Origin: Prevotella sp. UBA5379
GTDB lineage: Bacteria; Bacteroidota; Bacteroidia; Bacteroidales; Bacteroidaceae
DNA: 15,711 nucleotides
Assembly: GCA_002409785.1 (NCBI GenBank)
Contig: DHOX01000037.1
Coordinates: 8,463-24,173, forward strand
Reading direction: 5' to 3'
Positions 1 to 7,954 of this stretch are shown in pieces. Below the pieces are notes generated by a model. It was given only the letters and a program-made list of their open reading frames with translations, was not told where the DNA came from and searched no databases. Made by a program: the position numbers and the translations under genes. The first letter of the stretch is position 1; each line of letters opens with the position of its first letter.

Positions 1-3
1 AGT

Positions 4-1449
4 TTACTTGGCATCATAATGAGTATCCAGATATACCACATGAGTTTGCAGATATTCCTCCAGTCCGTGCTTACCGTCAGCACCGCCGATACCTGACTTC
101 CTCCAACCGGCATGGAAGCCCTGGACAGCTTCAAAGTTCTCCCGGTTGATATACGTTTCACCATATTTCAATTCCCGGTTCAACTTTACGGCCATATCCA
201 GATCCTTTGTATAGATAGACGATGTCAGGCCATACTCACAGTCATTGGCCATATTGATAGCCTCATCAATGGTATCATAGGTTACGACAGGCAGGACCGG
301 GCCGAAAGTTTCCTTCTGCACAATATCCATATTCTGTTGTGCCTGATCAAGGATAGTCGGTTCAATAAAGTAACCTTTGTCCCCGATACGGTGGCCCCCG
401 CAAATCAATTTACAACCCTGGTCTACCGCATGTTCAATCTTCTCCAGGACAGAATCCAGTGCCTTTCTCTCAATCAGCGGTCCCATATCCAACTCTGCTG
501 TCCGGGATGGATCCCCCACCCTGACAGCCTTGAACCCGGCCACGAGCTTGTCCATAAAAGCATCTTTTATGCTCCTATGGACATACACACGTTCCACATT
601 ATTACATACCTGGCCCGTATTGATGATACGTGAGTCGATAATTGCCTTCACAGCCAAATCAAGATCAGCATCAGGCAGGACGATAGCAGGAGCCTTGCCG
701 CCTAATTCCAGGGAAACCTTCGTAATATTCTCGGCGGCAGCATGCATGATCTGTTGACCGGCGCTCACGCTTCCCGTCAAGCTCACCATTCCCACCTTCG
801 GATTCGAGGCCAGGGCATGGCCGACGACAGATCCCCGTCCAAACACCACATTCACCACCCCGTCCGGAAGTCCCACTTCCTGGCAGATCTGGGCAAAAAC
901 GTACATATTTTCAGGGGTCAACTGAGATGGTTTCATCACGATGGTATTTCCGGTGACCAGTGCCGGGGCAGCCTTTCTGGCAATCAGGAAGAACGGGAAA
1001 TTCCACGGCAGGATACCAGCCGTAACCCCTATGGGACGTTTGAACAGAAAAATGTTCTCATTCGGACGGTCACTCGGTATCACTTCTCCCTCATAGCGGC
1101 GTGCCCATCCTGCCATATAGTCGAAATATTCCGCCGTAGAAGCGACCTCACCCGCAGCCAGCGTCTGGGTTTTCCCTCCTTCACGCACGATAATATCAGC
1201 AATCTCAGGAGATCGTCTCCGGATTTCCTCGGCAATCTTTCTCAAGTAAACAGCCCGTTCGACAGAAGGCGTCTTTTCCCAATCTCCCTGGGCCTTTTCA
1301 GCAGCTTCCACGGCCACGGCAGCATCTTCCGCCGTTCCGTCCGGCTGTCTACAGATTACTTTTTCTGTAGCCGGATTCAGCACATCAATCCATTTTCCTG
1401 ATTTGTTCTGGACGAATTGTCCATTAATAAACATTTTTAGTTCTTTCAT
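4..1449 (-). CDS. aldA: Lactaldehyde/aldehyde dehydrogenase, AldA type
   Basis: NAD-dependent aldehyde dehydrogenase, probably oxidising L-lactaldehyde to L-lactate in fucose/rhamnose catabolism, in the cytosol. From the ATG at 1449 the protein is 481 aa, close to the roughly 479 aa of E. coli AldA, which it resembles along its whole length from memory (for example INGQFV near the start, and ETYINRENFE and GWRKSGIGGADGKHGL near the end). Visible ALDH residues are oxyanion Asn150 in LPWNFPFF, Lys173 in VMKPS, general base Glu248 in LELGGKAP and catalytic Cys282 in NTGQVCNN. An in-frame GTG at 1488 would add 13 residues with no family support, so I chose the ATG; Met6 is also possible. The stop lies 3 nt from the window edge, so downstream partners are not visible. 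Substrate assignment is by family resemblance only; a broader aldehyde range is possible. Confidence 0.93.
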   Translation of the reverse strand: MKELKMFINGQFVQNKSGKWIDVLNPATEKVICRQPDGTAEDAAVAVEAAEKAQGDWEKTPSVERAVYLRKIAEEIRRRSPEIADIIVREGGKTQTLAAGEVASTAEYFDYMAGWARRYEGEVIPSDRPNENIFLFKRPIGVTAGILPWNFPFFLIARKAAPALVTGNTIVMKPSQLTPENMYVFAQICQEVGLPDGVVNVVFGRGSVVGHALASNPKVGMVSLTGSVSAGQQIMHAAAENITKVSLELGGKAPAIVLPDADLDLAVKAIIDSRIINTGQVCNNVERVYVHRSIKDAFMDKLVAGFKAVRVGDPSRTAELDMGPLIERKALDSVLEKIEHAVDQGCKLICGGHRIGDKGYFIEPTILDQAQQNMDIVQKETFGPVLPVVTYDTIDEAINMANDCEYGLTSSIYTKDLDMAVKLNRELKYGETYINRENFEAVQGFHAGWRKSGIGGADGKHGLEEYLQTHVVYLDTHYDAK

Positions 1450-1505
1450 AGCATTATCGGATAAATAAGTAAAAATAAAGTCTCTCACACTTTCTCTGAT
1501 GGAAA

Positions 1506-1513
1506 CAAAGATA
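1506..1513 (-). promoter_or_regulatory. Putative -7 box of the aldA promoter
   Basis: The minus strand reads TATCTTTG, matching the Bacteroidota -7 consensus TAnnTTTG. It lies about 57 nt upstream of the aldA ATG. No TTTG-like -33 box is seen at the expected 19-21 nt distance, so this is a half-match. Confidence 0.5.
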
Positions 1514-1578
1514 GTGATAAAAGGCCCAGATTGTTCTAATCCGGTCCTATTTGCACAATATTTAACATTTCTTCAAAA

Positions 1579-1614
1579 TCCTGTACATTGAAGGCCTCTC
1601 CCGGCGCGACAGGA
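1579..1614 (-). terminator. Weak terminator candidate after the rhodanese gene
   Basis: Immediately after the rhodanese stop, minus-strand RNA can pair UCCUGU with ACAGGA around a 24-nt loop, followed by UUUUG. The stem is only 6 bp and the loop is long, so this is a weak candidate. Without it, transcription from glf could continue into aldA. Confidence 0.3.
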
Positions 1615-1615
1615 C

Positions 1616-2011
1616 CTATTTATCCAAGGGATGCCCCGATTGTACCCATTCCTGTAATCCTCTATCCAGATTGACCACTTTGAATCCCTCTTTTTTCAAG
1701 ATCCTGGCAGCTCTCATACCCCTGATTCCAGTCTTACAATAGACATAAGTACGCTGCTTCCGATCCAGTTTCCGCAAAGCCTTGTCTTTAAAATCAGGCT
1801 GCTTCACATCTATATTGACGGCATACGCAATATGGCCCGTACGATACTCTTCCGGAGTACGGACATCAACCAGTTGGACATGATTTTCCATTATCGCCTG
1901 CTCAAACTGACCGGCACTTTCCGTTTTGATCGCCCTTCCTGCCGTACAACCGGATAGCGTAAGCCCTATCACGATGATGACGATTCCAGCTATTTTATTT
2001 TTCATTTTCAT
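1616..2011 (-). CDS. Rhodanese-domain lipoprotein
   Basis: A 131-aa single-domain rhodanese (sulfurtransferase fold) predicted to be exported and lipid-anchored. Residues 1-21 form a signal peptide ending in lipobox LSGC, with Cys22 as the lipidated residue. Residues 33-128 carry the rhodanese pattern: VDVRTPEEYRTGHI (48-61), then the active-site loop with Cys92 in CKTGIRG, then a C-terminal GLQEW. The catalytic cysteine is present, so the domain may be active; thiosulfate:cyanide activity or persulfide handling in the periplasm is inference. The start at 2011 overlaps the end of glf by 17 nt, implying co-transcription and perhaps translational coupling. Met3 at 2005 is an alternative start. 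No acidic lipoprotein export signal follows Cys22, which favours a periplasm-facing anchor. Confidence 0.88.
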   Translation of the reverse strand: MKMKNKIAGIVIIVIGLTLSGCTAGRAIKTESAGQFEQAIMENHVQLVDVRTPEEYRTGHIAYAVNIDVKQPDFKDKALRKLDRKQRTYVYCKTGIRGMRAARILKKEGFKVVNLDRGLQEWVQSGHPLDK

Positions 2012-3134
2012 CGAATATACGTAACACCTTATCTACGATCGGTGCCATATCATAATATTTATACTCAGCCAGTCTTCCGCCGAAGATCACATTTTTCTCC
2101 TGATCAGCAAGCGTCTTGTACCTCAGATACAAGTCATTATTACGCTTATCATTTACAGGATAATAAGGTTCCATGCCTTCTTTCCACTCCGTGGAATATT
2201 CGCGCGAGATGACCGTCTTCGGATTCTTATACACGTCCTGGCCGAACATTTCAAAGTGCTTATGCTCTATGATACGCGTATAAGGGACTTCACGGGCGGT
2301 GTAGTTGACGACCGCATTGCCCTGATAGTTAGGCATATCCAGCACTTCCTGTTCAAACTTCACCGTGCGGTACTGGAGTTTTCCGAAACGGTACCCGAAA
2401 AACTCATCTATTTTTCCGGTAAACACCATCTGATCAGCCATAGCGCGCCATTTATCCGGATGAGCGAAATAGTCCTCTCCTGCCACCGTATCTGCATCCC
2501 TCAAAAGGCTACGGATAAGTACGTTATAGCCACCCTTGGGGATACCCTGATAAGCATCATTGAAATAATTATTGTCAAAGACAAGCCTCACCGGCAATCT
2601 CCGGATGATGAAAGCAGGTAACTCCGTACACTTCCTGCCCCACTGTTTCTCCGTATACCCTTTGATGAGCCGTTCATAGACCGTTTTGCCAATAAGCAAC
2701 TGAGCCTGCTCTTCCAGGTTACGAGGTTCATGAACACCGGCTGCATCCAGTTTCCGCCGCATCTCTGCCCGTTCAGAGTCTAATTTTTCCTGGGCCTCAG
2801 TAGGAGTCACTACTCCCCACATCTGATAAAAGGTGTTCATATTGAAAGGCAGATTATACAACTTCCCTTGATAGTTGGCTACCGGAGAATTCGTATACCG
2901 GTTAAACTCTACGATTGAATTGACAAAGTCCCACACCCGTTTACTGGAAGTATGAAAAATATGTGCACCGTATTTATGGACATGAATACCTGCCACATCC
3001 TCACAATAAAGATTACCTCCCAGTTGTGGTCTCTTGTCTATCACCAGGCACTTCTTTCCTCGTTGCATTGCCATAAAGGCAAACATAGCCCCATAAAGTC
3101 CAGAGCCTACGATCAAATAGTCATATTCAGCCAT
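1995..3134 (-). CDS. glf: UDP-galactopyranose mutase
   Basis: Flavoenzyme that interconverts UDP-galactopyranose and UDP-galactofuranose in the cytosol, supplying Galf for surface polysaccharide. The protein is 379 aa, typical for bacterial Glf. Visible family marks are the FAD dinucleotide motif VGSGLYGA (9-16), KYGAHIFHT (54-62), the substrate-loop segment EKQWGRKCTELPAF (162-175) with the following RRLPVR, and the C-terminal FGGRLAEYKYYDM (351-363). I chose ATG at 3134; an upstream in-frame TTG at 3140 is less likely. Its 3' end overlaps the rhodanese lipoprotein start by 17 nt. No glycosyltransferase or capsule cluster is adjacent in this window, so the polysaccharide served is unknown. 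Confidence 0.96.
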   Translation of the reverse strand: MAEYDYLIVGSGLYGAMFAFMAMQRGKKCLVIDKRPQLGGNLYCEDVAGIHVHKYGAHIFHTSSKRVWDFVNSIVEFNRYTNSPVANYQGKLYNLPFNMNTFYQMWGVVTPTEAQEKLDSERAEMRRKLDAAGVHEPRNLEEQAQLLIGKTVYERLIKGYTEKQWGRKCTELPAFIIRRLPVRLVFDNNYFNDAYQGIPKGGYNVLIRSLLRDADTVAGEDYFAHPDKWRAMADQMVFTGKIDEFFGYRFGKLQYRTVKFEQEVLDMPNYQGNAVVNYTAREVPYTRIIEHKHFEMFGQDVYKNPKTVISREYSTEWKEGMEPYYPVNDKRNNDLYLRYKTLADQEKNVIFGGRLAEYKYYDMAPIVDKVLRIFDENEK

Positions 3135-3229
3135 TGCCAATTTCTTAAATCCGTTATTTCATGTTGTTCCATAGAACTGTCAGAGTCACGTCACCGATCT
3201 TAATCCGCCTTGCAACTCCTAATCTGTTT

Positions 3230-3261
3230 CAAAGGTAGGAAAATAAAATCGAAAGTGCAAG
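3230..3261 (-). promoter_or_regulatory. Putative promoter of glf-rhodanese
   Basis: On the minus strand the -7 box is TACCTTTG (plus 3230-3237), matching TAnnTTTG. A CTTG (plus 3258-3261) sits 20 nt upstream as a -33 box with one mismatch to TTTG. The predicted start of transcription is near 3223, giving a leader of about 90 nt before the glf ATG. The promoter lies between pgpH and glf, so glf need not depend on read-through. Confidence 0.6.
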
Positions 3262-3352
3262 ATTCAAATACTTTTTCTTAAAGGCTCATTATCCTCAGAA
3301 AGGAAGTTCCACAGAAACATGCCAAGAGCACTCCCCAAACGGGAACACCCTC

Positions 3353-5506
3353 CTAATGGTCAGCAGAATGAGTTCTTCCATGAGTAATATCCAACTTCAG
3401 AAGATTTGAGACCATTCTCTTTTTCTCCGGTTCACGAGGCGAAGGATCCGGATTCGGCTTTTTGAGTTCTGGATAGGAAATACGGGTATGATAAATGGAC
3501 ATCAAACGTTCAATGAGCACCACCTTAGCCTGTGCAATATCCCGGAAAGTAATAGGACATTCTTTGAAGAAGCCTTCTGCCACCTGTCCATCAATCAACC
3601 TGTTGACCAGATCACTGATGCTCTTTTCCGTATGCTCCGGCAATGATCGTGAGGCAGCTTCCACCATGTCCGTCATCATCAGGATAGCCTGTTCACGGGT
3701 AAACGGATTCGGACCGGGATAACGGAAATCTGCGGGATTTACTTCCTCGCCGGGATGCTCATTCTTATATTTCACATAAAAATACTTGGTCAGTCCCGTT
3801 CCATGATGCGTGACGATAAAGGCTTTCAGAACGCTCGGCAGACCGATCTGATCAGCAATCTTCATACCCCCCGTAACATGGCCGATAATAATCCGGGCAC
3901 TTTCCTTGCAAGTCATCTTGGCATGAGGGTTCACACCAGCCTGATTCTCCGTAAAGAATACCGGATTGGTCATCTTCCCAATATCATGATACAAAGCTCC
4001 GGTACGAACCAGCAAACTGTTGGCACCAATCTTATTGGCAATTTCTGCAGCCAGGTTAGCAACAGTGATAGTATGCTGGAAGGTTCCCGGAGCGATCTCA
4101 CTCAGTCTCCTTAATATCCCTTTGTTCGTATTGGACAGTTCTACCAGTGTCACATCAGAGACAAACCCGAAAGTCTTCTCTATCAGATACATCAGAGGAT
4201 TAGCCAATAGCAGGAACACGCCATTAATAAAGAAATAGGTATACATGCTCCGGTCCATCCTCATGACATGATTGCTCTGCAGCAGATTCAGGGAGAAATA
4301 TACAGCTACGCTGGCCAGGGTGACAAACAATGCCGTCTTGATGAACTGCAGACGGCTGGAAAGTTCACGCAGGGAATAGATTGCCACAATTCCCGCTATC
4401 AACTGGACGATAATAAACTCATACTGGTATTTTACTGCCGCGGCACAGATCAGGATCATCGTAGCATGAGTGACAAAAGCTGTCCTGGAATCCATAAATA
4501 CCCTTACAAAGATAGGGGCCAGGGCAAAAGGAATGATATAAACGCTGAAAATATTATGCTCCATCATCAGTGAAGTCAGTATGGGAAAGATGATGATCAT
4601 GGAATAGAGCATCATGATATTACGAGTCTTGTCAAAATAGTCTTTCCGGAACAAGAACAAATATAAGGTGAAGAGCACAACGAGAACAGATACGAAAATC
4701 AATTGCCCGACGGTGGTAGAGGTCAATTCTGCCCGGGTAGCACTCCTTCGCTTCATCTCTTTCTCGTATGAGTTCAGCACCCGGTATTCATAGTCGTCAA
4801 TGATTTGTCCCCTGTCAATAATTTTCTGCCCTCTCAGCACCATTCCACTGGCCAGAGGGATAGCACCCAGAAGATCTTTTTTCTCCGCCATACTCTTTTT
4901 CCGGTCATAGACAAGATTCGGCTCGATATAATCATTCAGGTTACAACGTTGAAGGATCGGACGCTCCTTATTCAGTTTCTCATCTATAAAGACTTGCTCG
5001 TAAGCTGCAATGGTAGAATAAATCCTGCTTACCTGGGTATTCAGAGCCCGTTTCCCCTCAACGATCCGGATCGTGCTGGTAGAATCCTTATAGATGGCAT
5101 TATATTCCGGAGTACTGATAATGCCTGACTGATAGAACTGATGGAGACGATCTGCTATCAAGGAAACATAATCTTTAGGCAGGCCCGGAATGCCCGCCTT
5201 GAAATCATGAATGAATCGGGTAATATTATCTTTTTCGATCTGTGGATCATAACTGTAATAGGGCTGATACTTTCTCATCAGGGAATCCTTTTCCCCTTGA
5301 ACAATCTCGTCAGTTTTATAAACAGGAAAATCAAACTTAGCTATAAATGCCCCGTACATCCAAGGTTTACCAATATCATAGCTGAACTGCCGGCCTTCAT
5401 TCCGTGGCAGAAACCAGACGATAATGAGGACTGTAACACTAATAAAGCCAACCCTTTTCAAGAAATCACGCCAATGGTGGTCGTCCCGCTGTTTGAATAA
5501 TTTCAT
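3353..5506 (-). CDS. pgpH: PgpH-like 7TM-HD phosphodiesterase (probable c-di-AMP hydrolase)
   Basis: A 717-aa membrane protein with 7TMR-HD architecture: an N-terminal TM helix (about 17-33), a large extracytoplasmic domain (about 34-262), seven hydrophobic helices (about 265-445) and a cytosolic HD domain (about 475-670). HD metal-ligand candidates are all visible: His478 in FQHT, His507-Asp508 in the HDIG motif, His567-His568 in THHGTG, and Asp613 in MMTDMVEAASR. In Listeria and other bacteria PgpH degrades c-di-AMP, so the inferred role is control of c-di-AMP with links to envelope stress and osmotic balance. The extracytoplasmic domain probably senses a signal, unknown here. The gene stands alone, with a terminator upstream and the glf promoter downstream. 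Nucleotide specificity is inferred from the family. Confidence 0.92.
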   Translation of the reverse strand: MKLFKQRDDHHWRDFLKRVGFISVTVLIIVWFLPRNEGRQFSYDIGKPWMYGAFIAKFDFPVYKTDEIVQGEKDSLMRKYQPYYSYDPQIEKDNITRFIHDFKAGIPGLPKDYVSLIADRLHQFYQSGIISTPEYNAIYKDSTSTIRIVEGKRALNTQVSRIYSTIAAYEQVFIDEKLNKERPILQRCNLNDYIEPNLVYDRKKSMAEKKDLLGAIPLASGMVLRGQKIIDRGQIIDDYEYRVLNSYEKEMKRRSATRAELTSTTVGQLIFVSVLVVLFTLYLFLFRKDYFDKTRNIMMLYSMIIIFPILTSLMMEHNIFSVYIIPFALAPIFVRVFMDSRTAFVTHATMILICAAAVKYQYEFIIVQLIAGIVAIYSLRELSSRLQFIKTALFVTLASVAVYFSLNLLQSNHVMRMDRSMYTYFFINGVFLLLANPLMYLIEKTFGFVSDVTLVELSNTNKGILRRLSEIAPGTFQHTITVANLAAEIANKIGANSLLVRTGALYHDIGKMTNPVFFTENQAGVNPHAKMTCKESARIIIGHVTGGMKIADQIGLPSVLKAFIVTHHGTGLTKYFYVKYKNEHPGEEVNPADFRYPGPNPFTREQAILMMTDMVEAASRSLPEHTEKSISDLVNRLIDGQVAEGFFKECPITFRDIAQAKVVLIERLMSIYHTRISYPELKKPNPDPSPREPEKKRMVSNLLKLDITHGRTHSADH

Positions 5507-5535
5507 GACTATTCTTTAAAAACGTTTATTCCTTG

Positions 5536-5543
5536 CGAAAGTA
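5536..5543 (-). promoter_or_regulatory. Possible -7 box upstream of pgpH
   Basis: The minus strand reads TACTTTCG, one mismatch from TAnnTTTG, 30 nt upstream of the pgpH ATG. No -33 box is found at a proper distance. It is proposed mainly because a terminator at 5585-5621 isolates pgpH from the gene upstream, so a promoter should exist here. Confidence 0.3.
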
Positions 5544-5584
5544 CAAAAAAAAAGCAAAATACTGAAATCAATCAGATAAAGTCA

Positions 5585-5621
5585 TAAAAAAGCACTGTAC
5601 CTTCTTATCAGATACAATGCT
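5585..5621 (-). terminator. Intrinsic terminator after the nitroreductase gene
   Basis: Minus-strand RNA forms a 9-bp stem, AGCAUUGUA with UACAGUGCU (one G-U pair; plus 5613-5621 and 5591-5599), around a 13-nt loop, followed directly by a run of U (plus A-run 5586-5590). It lies about 75 nt beyond the nitroreductase stop and upstream of pgpH, so it should separate the two transcripts. Confidence 0.8.
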
Positions 5622-5694
5622 CACCTTTTTCTTGCTATCCGAAATTCCAGACTCGCCCCCTGCCGTCAACTGAATATCACACCGGAGACATTCT

Positions 5695-6225
5695 TCACTT
5701 GATGATCCGGTAATAATCAGGTTTACGAGGCTTGACGGTATGCGGGTAGCTTGCGGCATAGCCCAGGGAGAGAGCACCCACTCCCACGAGGCCTTCTTCA
5801 GGAAGTCCCCACTGCTTCAGCAGAGCTTTACCTTCTTCTGTCCTGAACATAGCATCTTCACGGTTGATCCAACAGGAAGCCAGGCCGATGGAATGAGCTG
5901 CCAGCATCATATTTTCCAGAACCAGACTTCCGTCCTTAATATTGTTAACCCAGTCTGCCGGAGCAAAGACCAAGACGAGCGTCGGTGCGTCATAGTAAGG
6001 ATTACCGGTAGTGCCCATCACCTGTGCGTTCATCCTGACCAATTGTCCGATTTGCTCCTTGTTCTGGACTGCGACGATCCAGGGATCCTGTTTCCCCATG
6101 CCGGTAGGAGCCCATGTCCCCGCATCCAGGACTACCTTCAATTCATCATCCTTAATCTGTTCTGCCTTAAAACGGCGGATGCTTCTTCTCTCTCTGATTG
6201 CTCTTAATACCTCATTATCCATCAT
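5695..6225 (-). CDS. Small nitroreductase-family FMN oxidoreductase
   Basis: A 176-aa flavin oxidoreductase of the nitroreductase fold, expected to bind FMN and use NAD(P)H. Visible marks are the FMN-phosphate motif RRSIRRF (13-19), the segment DAGTWAPTGMGKQDPW (34-49), and the C-terminal flavin-contact region GVGALSLGYA (148-157). The physiological substrate cannot be deduced; members act on nitro compounds, quinones or flavins. The codon at 6228 is TTG, so I use ATG at 6225; ATG at 6222 is equally plausible. It follows the NADH dehydrogenase gene by 65 nt on the same strand and is followed by a strong terminator, so the two probably share a transcript. Related short forms in gut anaerobes are implicated in nitro-drug reduction (family knowledge, not shown here). 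Confidence 0.9.
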   Translation of the reverse strand: MMDNEVLRAIRERRSIRRFKAEQIKDDELKVVLDAGTWAPTGMGKQDPWIVAVQNKEQIGQLVRMNAQVMGTTGNPYYDAPTLVLVFAPADWVNNIKDGSLVLENMMLAAHSIGLASCWINREDAMFRTEEGKALLKQWGLPEEGLVGVGALSLGYAASYPHTVKPRKPDYYRIIK

Positions 6226-6290
6226 CAATTCATTTTATATTATTTAAAGATCAAGAGAAACCCACTGAACAGAAGGACCCCTGTTAAAAT

Positions 6291-7670
6291 TCAATTCCCC
6301 CCGTTCACAGTAGCCTTCGTCTCCTCCTCTTCCTTGATAAGATCTTCTCCCCAGTGTGTCACAGCCTCACGTGCCTCCCGCTCTTTCTCTACCTTTGCTT
6401 TTTTAGGATAGAAAATCATGCGTAAGGACTGATTATAATTGAAATAGTTCCACACCCAGTTCAACAGCACAACAGCCTTGTTCCGAACTCCCAGGATAGA
6501 ACGCAGATGAACCACCAGCCACAACACCCACGCGAAGAAACCCTGGATCTTGACGGTCTTGAAATCGGCCACAGCCTTATTACGTCCCACCGTAGCCATA
6601 GAGCCCAGATTTTTGTAATGAAAGGACTTCATCTCCTTCCCCTTCTCCAGCCGGCAGATATTCTTTGCCAGCAACTGCCCCTGCTGGATAGCCACCTGTG
6701 CCAATTGCGGATGTCCTTTCGGATAACTTTCATCACCACTCATGATACATTGATCGCCGATGGCAAAGACACTATCCATACCAGGTATCCGATTGAATTC
6801 ATCCACTTTGATCCGGCCGCCATGGCCGATCATCGACGGATCCATATTACCGATAGAGACCCCTGCGATACCACTTACCCAGATGAATGTGCGAGTAGCG
6901 ATCTCACTGCCGTCCTGAAGAAGGACTTTATAGTTTTTATAATCCATCACCCGCTTGTTCAACAGGATATTAACTCCCATACGGCGAAGGAATCTCTCTG
7001 CTTTTTGAGAAGCTTCCGGTGACATCGCCGAGAGCAACTTAGAGGAAGCCTCTATCAGATAGATATTAATCAGACTATGGTCCAGTTCCGGATAATCATG
7101 CGGGATCACACTCTTCTTCATCTCAGAAAGGACCCCGGCGACCTCCACACCAGTAGCACCTCCCCCGACAATGACAAAATTCAGCAACTCCTGGCGTTCC
7201 AGATCCGTCGCACAGGTGATCGCCCGTTCCAGATTGGCCAGTATTGCATTCTGAAGTCCCATGGCTTCCGACACATTCTTCATCGGCATCGCTTCCTCAG
7301 CTATATGCTTGTTGCCATAGTAATTGGTCGTTGCACCAGCTGCCAGGACGAGATAATCATAATCTACTTTCCCTATAGAGGTCTGAATGATCTTCTTATC
7401 AGGAAATACTGAACGGACCTCTGCCATTCGAAAATAAATATTGCGGTTTTTCTTGAAGATCCTCCGAAAGGGGAAAGAAATAGAACTCGGTTCCATTCCT
7501 GCCGAAGCCACTTGATAGATCAGTGGTTGAAATTGATGATAGTCGTTCTTATCAATCAGAATAATCTGCATGCCTGAATGGCGCAGTTTGTTTGCCAACT
7601 TCAGTCCACCGAAGCCACCACCTACGATGACTACTCGCTTTTTACCATTTCTGTCAATATTCAAACTCAT
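6291..7670 (-). CDS. ndh: Type II NADH dehydrogenase (NDH-2)
   Basis: Non-proton-pumping NADH:quinone oxidoreductase, a peripheral inner-membrane flavoprotein passing electrons from NADH to menaquinone. Length is 459 aa. Visible features are the FAD-binding motif VIVGGGFGGL (14-23), the NAD-binding motif VIVGGGATGVEVAG (166-179), the FAD-site signature FAIGD (302-306), and the quinone-site segment PQLAQVAIQQG (321-331). A hydrophobic amphipathic stretch at about 376-412 is the usual NDH-2 membrane anchor. The last 35 residues are charged (KEEEE) and poorly conserved. The start is ATG at 7670, about 30 nt downstream of a good -7 box. The nitroreductase gene follows after 65 nt. Close relatives include sulfide:quinone reductases, but the motif set favours NDH-2. 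Confidence 0.94.
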   Translation of the reverse strand: MSLNIDRNGKKRVVIVGGGFGGLKLANKLRHSGMQIILIDKNDYHQFQPLIYQVASAGMEPSSISFPFRRIFKKNRNIYFRMAEVRSVFPDKKIIQTSIGKVDYDYLVLAAGATTNYYGNKHIAEEAMPMKNVSEAMGLQNAILANLERAITCATDLERQELLNFVIVGGGATGVEVAGVLSEMKKSVIPHDYPELDHSLINIYLIEASSKLLSAMSPEASQKAERFLRRMGVNILLNKRVMDYKNYKVLLQDGSEIATRTFIWVSGIAGVSIGNMDPSMIGHGGRIKVDEFNRIPGMDSVFAIGDQCIMSGDESYPKGHPQLAQVAIQQGQLLAKNICRLEKGKEMKSFHYKNLGSMATVGRNKAVADFKTVKIQGFFAWVLWLVVHLRSILGVRNKAVVLLNWVWNYFNYNQSLRMIFYPKKAKVEKEREAREAVTHWGEDLIKEEEETKATVNGGN

Positions 7671-7698
7671 TTTCCAAACTATATTATCAAGTAATTCG

Positions 7699-7730
7699 CA
7701 AAATTACTAAAATAACCTTATTATTACAAG
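7699..7730 (-). promoter_or_regulatory. Putative promoter of ndh
   Basis: The minus strand carries TAATTTTG (plus 7699-7706), matching TAnnTTTG, and CTTG (plus 7727-7730) 20 nt upstream as a near-consensus -33 box. The predicted start of transcription near 7692 leaves a leader of about 22 nt before the ndh ATG. Confidence 0.6.
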
Positions 7731-7812
7731 CATGAACGGACAAAATATGTTAAAATAGAATTGGTTCAAATCGAGAAATTATATCATTCCATATCTTTAT
7801 TTCCATCCTTTA

Positions 7813-7871
7813 CTAAAAAAGATCCAACCCATCGGGAGGTTCCAGATACCTTTCCCCATCAGTTGGATCTT
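7813..7871 (-). terminator. Long hairpin terminator after the GtaA-like gene
   Basis: The outer arms AAGATCCAAC and GTTGGATCTT (plus 7819-7828 and 7862-7871) pair perfectly over 10 bp and are followed on the minus strand by a T run. The 33-nt interior is also foldable: GGGA with UCCC and GGU with ACC extend the stem, interrupted by two G-G mismatches and an AA bulge. The result is one hairpin of about 20 bp with a 7-nt loop. It ends the transcript from the GtaA-like gene about 85 nt after its stop and insulates ndh. Confidence 0.8.
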
Positions 7872-7954
7872 ATTCAAAGAGAAATTCCGGAAACTTTGAC
7901 AGAATCATTCATTCCACTACCGGCATTCCTGTAGCACGAATCATCCTGTCACCT

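Noticed and set aside
742..1401. A 219-codon plus-strand open frame opposite aldA
   Set aside because: It is a shadow of the aldehyde dehydrogenase gene; the translation is His/Arg/Ser-rich and not protein-like.
5568..5777. A 69-codon minus-strand frame overlapping the nitroreductase 3' end
   Set aside because: It is out of frame with the nitroreductase and runs through the terminator hairpin, so it is not a plausible gene.
6261..6285. Small AACAG/CTGTT hairpin between ndh and the nitroreductase gene
   Set aside because: It has a 5-bp stem with no U run on the transcribed strand, too weak to call a terminator.
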